Assembly (NCBI GenBank): GCA_000434635.1
Contig: HF988115.1
Coordinates: 4,407 to 14,679, forward strand
Length of the DNA: 10,273 nt
Origin: Firmicutes bacterium CAG:110
Lineage (GTDB): Bacteria > Bacillota > Clostridia > Oscillospirales > Oscillospiraceae
Direction: 5' to 3'
Below are positions 6,931 through 10,273 of the stretch, piece after piece. Made by a program: the position numbers and the translations under genes. Every line of letters starts with the position of its first letter. Within the stretch, counting starts at the first letter, position 1. The notes beneath the pieces were generated by a model, which saw nothing but the letters and a program-made list of their open reading frames with translations, made no database searches and had not been told where the DNA came from.

Positions 6931-8442
6931 CTACTGTTTTTCATCTTCTCTGTGGATCCTGTATTTCTTTTGCTGGTATTCCACAGGTGTTGTACCTACC
7001 GCGTCCTTGAACGCCCGATAAAAGCTCTTATAGTTTTCATATCCAACCTGTGCGGCCACCTCGGCAATTGAGATGTCCGGTTGACGAAGCAGCTCTTTGG
7101 CCTTCTCCATCCGCGTATTCCGCAAATACTCAGAGAACGTTTTTCCTGTGTATTTGCTGAACATGGTAGAGAAATATGCATAATTCAGGGAAACCTCATT
7201 GGAAACCATTGCTAATGTAATAGGCTTCGGATAGTTTCTCCGGATATATTGAATTGCCAGCTCCATGACATATGTATCATTTCGGCTCTGCATATAGGTG
7301 TGTGCCAATTGATTCAGGGACAATAAACGCTCATTTACATTTACGAGATATTCCCGCATGGTTGCGAATGTAAGCGGTGACTTTACCCGTTCCAAGTCCA
7401 CTGCTTCGCCGCCCGGAATGGAGAGCGCCGTCTGGCGCATTGCCCTATAGACGGTGTCGCAGAGCGCAAGCGTATAGCCAATACTGTATTGTACCAGCTT
7501 CTGACGGTCAAACAGCTCCGACAGCCGCTTTGTCAGCGCCTCGTCCGCCGCTGTTCCCGTCAGCTCCGTCATCTGTTCGATCTTCCGGTGCGGAACCGTG
7601 AAATCGGTTCGCATTCCCGCAATATCTTCCTGGCAGAGTACGTTCTTCCCGGGGTAAAGCAGCCTGTGAACATAGATATTCCGCACCTGCTGATACGCCG
7701 TTTTGAACGCATCCGCTTCTCTGCCCACCATTGTATACGCAATACATATTCCGTGAAAATCCTGCTCCAAATTCGGATAATACTTCCGAATATCCACAGG
7801 ATACGGTGCCAAAACGATTATTTCTGACCTGTCCTCCATACAAAGGAATGGTCTTCCCAGCCTATTGCACAGAAGCGACGCATTCCGATTTTGCTCTTCC
7901 CCAATATATCCGGTTCCCGGGAAGCCAATCAACATCAGCGCACACGCCCCGGACAGGAACGGATACGTTCGCTTCATCTGCTCCAATATTCCCGCGTTTG
8001 ACGATTCTCCCCGCAAGTAATTCACAAACAGAGAGTACGAGGTATTCACAATGGTCGCCCGCCTTGCGTTGGCAGACTGCCAGGCCTTCTCCACAACCCG
8101 GTACAGCTCCTGCTTATCCACCGGCTTCAAAAGGTAGGCGCTTGCGCCGTATTCTATCGCCTGCTGGGCATACTTGAAGTCGTCATATCCAGAGATTACG
8201 ACAATGGATGTATTGGCCCACTGTAACCGGCATTGCCTCATCAATTCGATTCCATCCACATCAGGCATCCGGATATCCGTGATCAGAAGGTCCACAGGAT
8301 GCTCCCGCATAAGACTCAGCGCCTCCGCACCGTTGCATGCCGTTCGGATCTCCGGGCATATTGCCGGATTCGGCAGCTGAAGCAGCATACTCTTCAGTCC
8401 TTCCCGAATCAGCTCCGTATCATCCGCAAGCAAAATTTTCAT
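6931..8442 (-). CDS. AraC-type response regulator (YesN-like)
   Basis: This 503-residue protein has an N-terminal receiver domain and a C-terminal AraC/XylS DNA-binding domain. In the receiver, D7 and D8 form the acidic pocket, D56 in LLITDIRMPDVDG is the phosphoacceptor, S84 in VISGYDDF and K106 in LLKPVDK are the switch and conserved lysine. Residues about 120-390 form the poorly conserved linker usual for this type. Residues about 392-495 hold two helix-turn-helix units, ending with the AraC signature around IAEVAAQVGYENYKSFYRAF and GTTPVEYQ. The start is the ATG at 8442, because receiver homology begins at once (MKILLADD) and GGGAGG lies 8 bases upstream inside the kinase gene; an in-frame extension to 8532 carries no receiver-like sequence. 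One base separates it from the kinase stop. It is expected to be phosphorylated by that kinase and to activate sugar uptake or catabolic promoters. T9 replaces the Glu often found after the acidic pair. Confidence 0.93.
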   Translation of the reverse strand: MKILLADDTELIREGLKSMLLQLPNPAICPEIRTACNGAEALSLMREHPVDLLITDIRMPDVDGIELMRQCRLQWANTSIVVISGYDDFKYAQQAIEYGASAYLLKPVDKQELYRVVEKAWQSANARRATIVNTSYSLFVNYLRGESSNAGILEQMKRTYPFLSGACALMLIGFPGTGYIGEEQNRNASLLCNRLGRPFLCMEDRSEIIVLAPYPVDIRKYYPNLEQDFHGICIAYTMVGREADAFKTAYQQVRNIYVHRLLYPGKNVLCQEDIAGMRTDFTVPHRKIEQMTELTGTAADEALTKRLSELFDRQKLVQYSIGYTLALCDTVYRAMRQTALSIPGGEAVDLERVKSPLTFATMREYLVNVNERLLSLNQLAHTYMQSRNDTYVMELAIQYIRRNYPKPITLAMVSNEVSLNYAYFSTMFSKYTGKTFSEYLRNTRMEKAKELLRQPDISIAEVAAQVGYENYKSFYRAFKDAVGTTPVEYQQKKYRIHREDEKQ

Positions 8443-8443
8443 G

Positions 8444-10207
8444 CTACCATCCTCCCAGAGCATCCTGCCGTGCCGGTATCCGAACTTCGACGCTCGTTCC
8501 CAGGCCTTCACAGCTGATAAACCGCAGCCCACAGGCTTCGCCGTACATCAGCTGGATTCGCTGATGCACATTCACAACCCCAATGCCGTTCTTTCCGGAG
8601 CGGATATTCCCAGTCCCGCTTCCATTCAGAGCACACTGAATCTCATGAAGCCGCTCCGGGGCAATTCCGATACCGTTGTCCGTAACGGACAAAATCAGTA
8701 GGCCATCCTCCTGGCGGCATTTCAATGTGATGACAATACGCCTGCTGTCCGCCGGCATTCCATGAACGATTGCATTTTCCACCAGTGGCTGGATACTCAG
8801 TTTGGGAATTTCTGTATACAAAACTTCCCGCGGAAGCGTAGATTCCAGGCGGATTTCTGTGCCATTTGACGCGGACATGAAGAAGATGTAGCGATCAATA
8901 CAGTCCAGTTCTTCGGAAAGCGTGACGGTTTTTGTTTTCCACTTCATATGATACCGCATCAGGCTCCCCAGAGAAAAAACGGTTTCCGCAACCTCCGTAT
9001 CCCCATGTACTTCTGACAGCATACGGATGCTCTCCAGTGCGTTATATAGGAAATGGCTGTTGATCTGGCTCTGCAATGCGTCCAACTCCGCCTGCTTTAC
9101 CGCAAGTCCACGCTGAATATTCTCATCCACCAGCTGCTGCATTCGGTCCAGCATACCGTTAAAGCTTTTGCTGAGCGTATCCAGTTCATCCCCGCCGTTT
9201 TCTCTTTCGGGAATCCGAATATCCAAATTACCGGACTGCACCGCCAGCATTTTCTTCTCCAATAGCGCAAGCCGTTTCAGCATCGACTGGCAGACGTATT
9301 GAACCAGGACCCAAATCACGCACATTCCCAGCAGCATAACCGCCAGCACGCTTGCCCCCATTTGATATACGGGCTGCAGCAAATCCGCCTGATCCTCATA
9401 AACAACTGCCCACGCGTTCAGCAGCTCCAACCAGCTGTAACGTACCAGGTAGCTTCTTCCGTCCTTTTCCAATACGGCCTGATAGGTTGATCTGGAGGGC
9501 GTATCCGGCGAATCCGTCAGCACCGCCTGCAACTCTTCCGCTGAAAACAGATTCTCTTCATTTGAAAACAGCTCTCCATTCGCCGCAAGCAAACAGGATG
9601 CAGCATTTGCATTCGAGAAGCCTGAAAAGAATTTGTCTGAATCCAAGCGAAGCCGCAGCAACCCCACAGGGGTAATGTCCAGGTAAATACGATAGCACCC
9701 GTATACCTCTCCATCCTCTACAGCGTATACGGCACTTTGTCCGGAGGGGATGATCTCATCAAAAGGCGTATTTTTCAGCCTGTCCAGTCTATAAATTGTC
9801 GGCCAGATTTCGTGAATCTGCGGATTATCAAAGAAAAAACTTGCCTCTTCAATGATGTCATTGCTCTGAAAAATGCTCCGGATCGTCTTGAGTTCGTTTT
9901 GAGAAAACTTTACCAGCTGCAAACCATCCGCATCCATATCGGACGTACAAAAGCGAACAAATTCCCTCTGGCTGAGCGCTGAAGACGCGCTAGTATCAAT
10001 TCTGGCCGCATTGGACGCTGTCTCTATGCGCAAATTCTGGAGCGCTGCGGCAGAATCCTTTTCAAAGCTGTCATAGACAAACTCGATCCTACCCTTGATC
10101 CACAGTGCGGCAATGATTACGCATGGAATGATCCATATTAGCGACAACATTTTAATGATTTTCGCTGCCAATCTGGTTTTCCCTGGAAGCATACTCTTTT
10201 TGGGCAC
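8444..10207 (-). CDS. Membrane sensor histidine kinase (YesM/LytS-type His_kinase family)
   Basis: This 587-residue kinase has a short basic N-terminus, a first membrane helix at about 20-38, an extracytoplasmic sensor of about 240 residues, a second helix at about 284-306, then a HAMP linker (about 307-360). The coiled stretch QAELDALQSQINSHFLYN leads into the phosphoacceptor H385. The ATPase domain shows the N box QPLVENAIVHG (473-483), DNGIGI (510-515) and a glycine-rich GKNGIGVVNVHQR (538-550). This is the His_kinase/HATPase arrangement of YesM-like sensors, which pair with AraC-type regulators and often sit beside sugar ABC transporters. The family norm is INPHFLYN; here Ser replaces the Pro before His. 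The GTG at 10207 is the start: AGGAGG lies 9 bases before it. The in-frame ATG at 10192 is too far from that site, and a TTG at 10261 would start inside the promoter. The ligand is unknown; a beta-glucan oligosaccharide or its binding protein is inferred from the downstream enzymes. Confidence 0.93.
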   Translation of the reverse strand: MPKKSMLPGKTRLAAKIIKMLSLIWIIPCVIIAALWIKGRIEFVYDSFEKDSAAALQNLRIETASNAARIDTSASSALSQREFVRFCTSDMDADGLQLVKFSQNELKTIRSIFQSNDIIEEASFFFDNPQIHEIWPTIYRLDRLKNTPFDEIIPSGQSAVYAVEDGEVYGCYRIYLDITPVGLLRLRLDSDKFFSGFSNANAASCLLAANGELFSNEENLFSAEELQAVLTDSPDTPSRSTYQAVLEKDGRSYLVRYSWLELLNAWAVVYEDQADLLQPVYQMGASVLAVMLLGMCVIWVLVQYVCQSMLKRLALLEKKMLAVQSGNLDIRIPERENGGDELDTLSKSFNGMLDRMQQLVDENIQRGLAVKQAELDALQSQINSHFLYNALESIRMLSEVHGDTEVAETVFSLGSLMRYHMKWKTKTVTLSEELDCIDRYIFFMSASNGTEIRLESTLPREVLYTEIPKLSIQPLVENAIVHGMPADSRRIVITLKCRQEDGLLILSVTDNGIGIAPERLHEIQCALNGSGTGNIRSGKNGIGVVNVHQRIQLMYGEACGLRFISCEGLGTSVEVRIPARQDALGGW

Positions 10208-10216
10208 GATACAACA

Positions 10217-10222
10217 CCTCCT
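10217..10222 (-). promoter_or_regulatory. Strong RBS that fixes the kinase GTG start
   Basis: The minus strand reads AGGAGG at 10222-10217, a near-perfect Shine-Dalgarno, with 9 bases to the GTG at 10207-10205. It decides for this non-ATG start over the alternatives. With the predicted promoter just upstream, the 5' untranslated leader would be only about 18 bases, leaving no room for a leader riboswitch. Confidence 0.8.
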
Positions 10223-10231
10223 GCGTAAATC

Positions 10232-10261
10232 ATTATAGCATGTTGACACTTGTTTCGACAA
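10232..10261 (-). promoter_or_regulatory. Sigma-A-type promoter of the two-component/phosphorylase operon
   Basis: On the minus strand a perfect TATAAT -10 box (10237-10232) lies 18 bases downstream of TTGTCG (10261-10256), which matches 4 of 6 bases of the consensus -35. Transcription would begin near 10225, just before the ribosome binding site. The weak -35 fits a promoter that needs an activator or that is set low for a signalling gene. Since no other clear promoter was seen between the four genes, it may drive all of them, though an extra promoter inside the response regulator gene cannot be excluded. Confidence 0.7.
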
Positions 10262-10262
10262 G
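10249..10262 (-). promoter_or_regulatory. Inverted repeat CTTGT-N4-ACAAG over the -35 box, possible operator
   Basis: The 14-base site reads CTTGT, four bases, then ACAAG, a perfect 5-base inverted repeat that fully covers the -35 box of the operon promoter. LacI/GalR operators are palindromes with a central CG; here the central four bases contain CG but off the exact centre. It could be the binding site of the LacI-family protein encoded at 64-1047 or of another repressor. A similar full copy was not noticed at the regulator's own promoter, which weakens the link. Confidence 0.35.
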
Positions 10263-10273
10263 GGAAAGGCGGT

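Noticed and set aside
8443..8532. Upstream extension of the response regulator (30 more codons)
   Set aside because: The extra residues overlap the kinase C-terminus, show no receiver homology, and the ATG at 8442 has a good ribosome binding site with receiver sequence starting at residue 1.
1..10273. CRISPR arrays, insertion sequences, toxin-antitoxin or phage genes
   Set aside because: No regularly spaced repeats, transposase or integrase motifs, or small paired genes were seen. Apart from the intergenic region, the window is filled by five ordinary-length intact genes.

Overview
The window reads as a chromosomal carbohydrate-utilisation locus of a Gram-positive Firmicute, most likely a gut-type Clostridia (Lachnospiraceae/Oscillospiraceae-like). 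The reasons are the GGAGG-type ribosome binding sites before every gene, the YesM/YesN-style two-component pair, the GH94-type sugar phosphorylases and a GalR-like LacI regulator. Species cannot be named from this sequence. All five genes lie on the minus strand, so the biological order runs from the right end of the window to the left.

Right end to 4254/1354: a promoter at about 10232-10261 is followed by four closely packed genes. They are a membrane histidine kinase (GTG start at 10207), an AraC-type response regulator (ATG at 8442, one base after the kinase stop), a GH94 disaccharide/oligosaccharide phosphorylase (ATG at 6911), and a second, divergent GH94-like protein (ATG at 4257, overlapping the previous stop as ATGA). 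The spacing argues for one operon that ends at a strong intrinsic terminator at 1185-1236.

1048-1353: a non-coding stretch of about 300 bases with an unusual density of small inverted repeats. It holds the operon terminator and, at its left end, the promoter of the next gene. The left end carries a LacI/GalR-family regulator (64-1047) with its own promoter and terminator.

How they may work together (inference): the kinase senses an extracellular sugar or binding-protein complex and phosphorylates the AraC-type regulator, which activates sugar uptake and catabolic genes. Imported beta-linked gluco-oligosaccharides would be cleaved in the cytoplasm by phosphorolysis, giving a sugar 1-phosphate. 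The LacI protein would add repression relieved by a sugar. No transporter, sugar kinase or phosphoglucomutase lies inside the window; the transporter usually found beside this kind of two-component system is probably just outside it. The most interesting points are the paired phosphorylases, one of them divergent at several active-site motifs, under direct co-transcription with a two-component system, and the hairpin-rich intergenic region.
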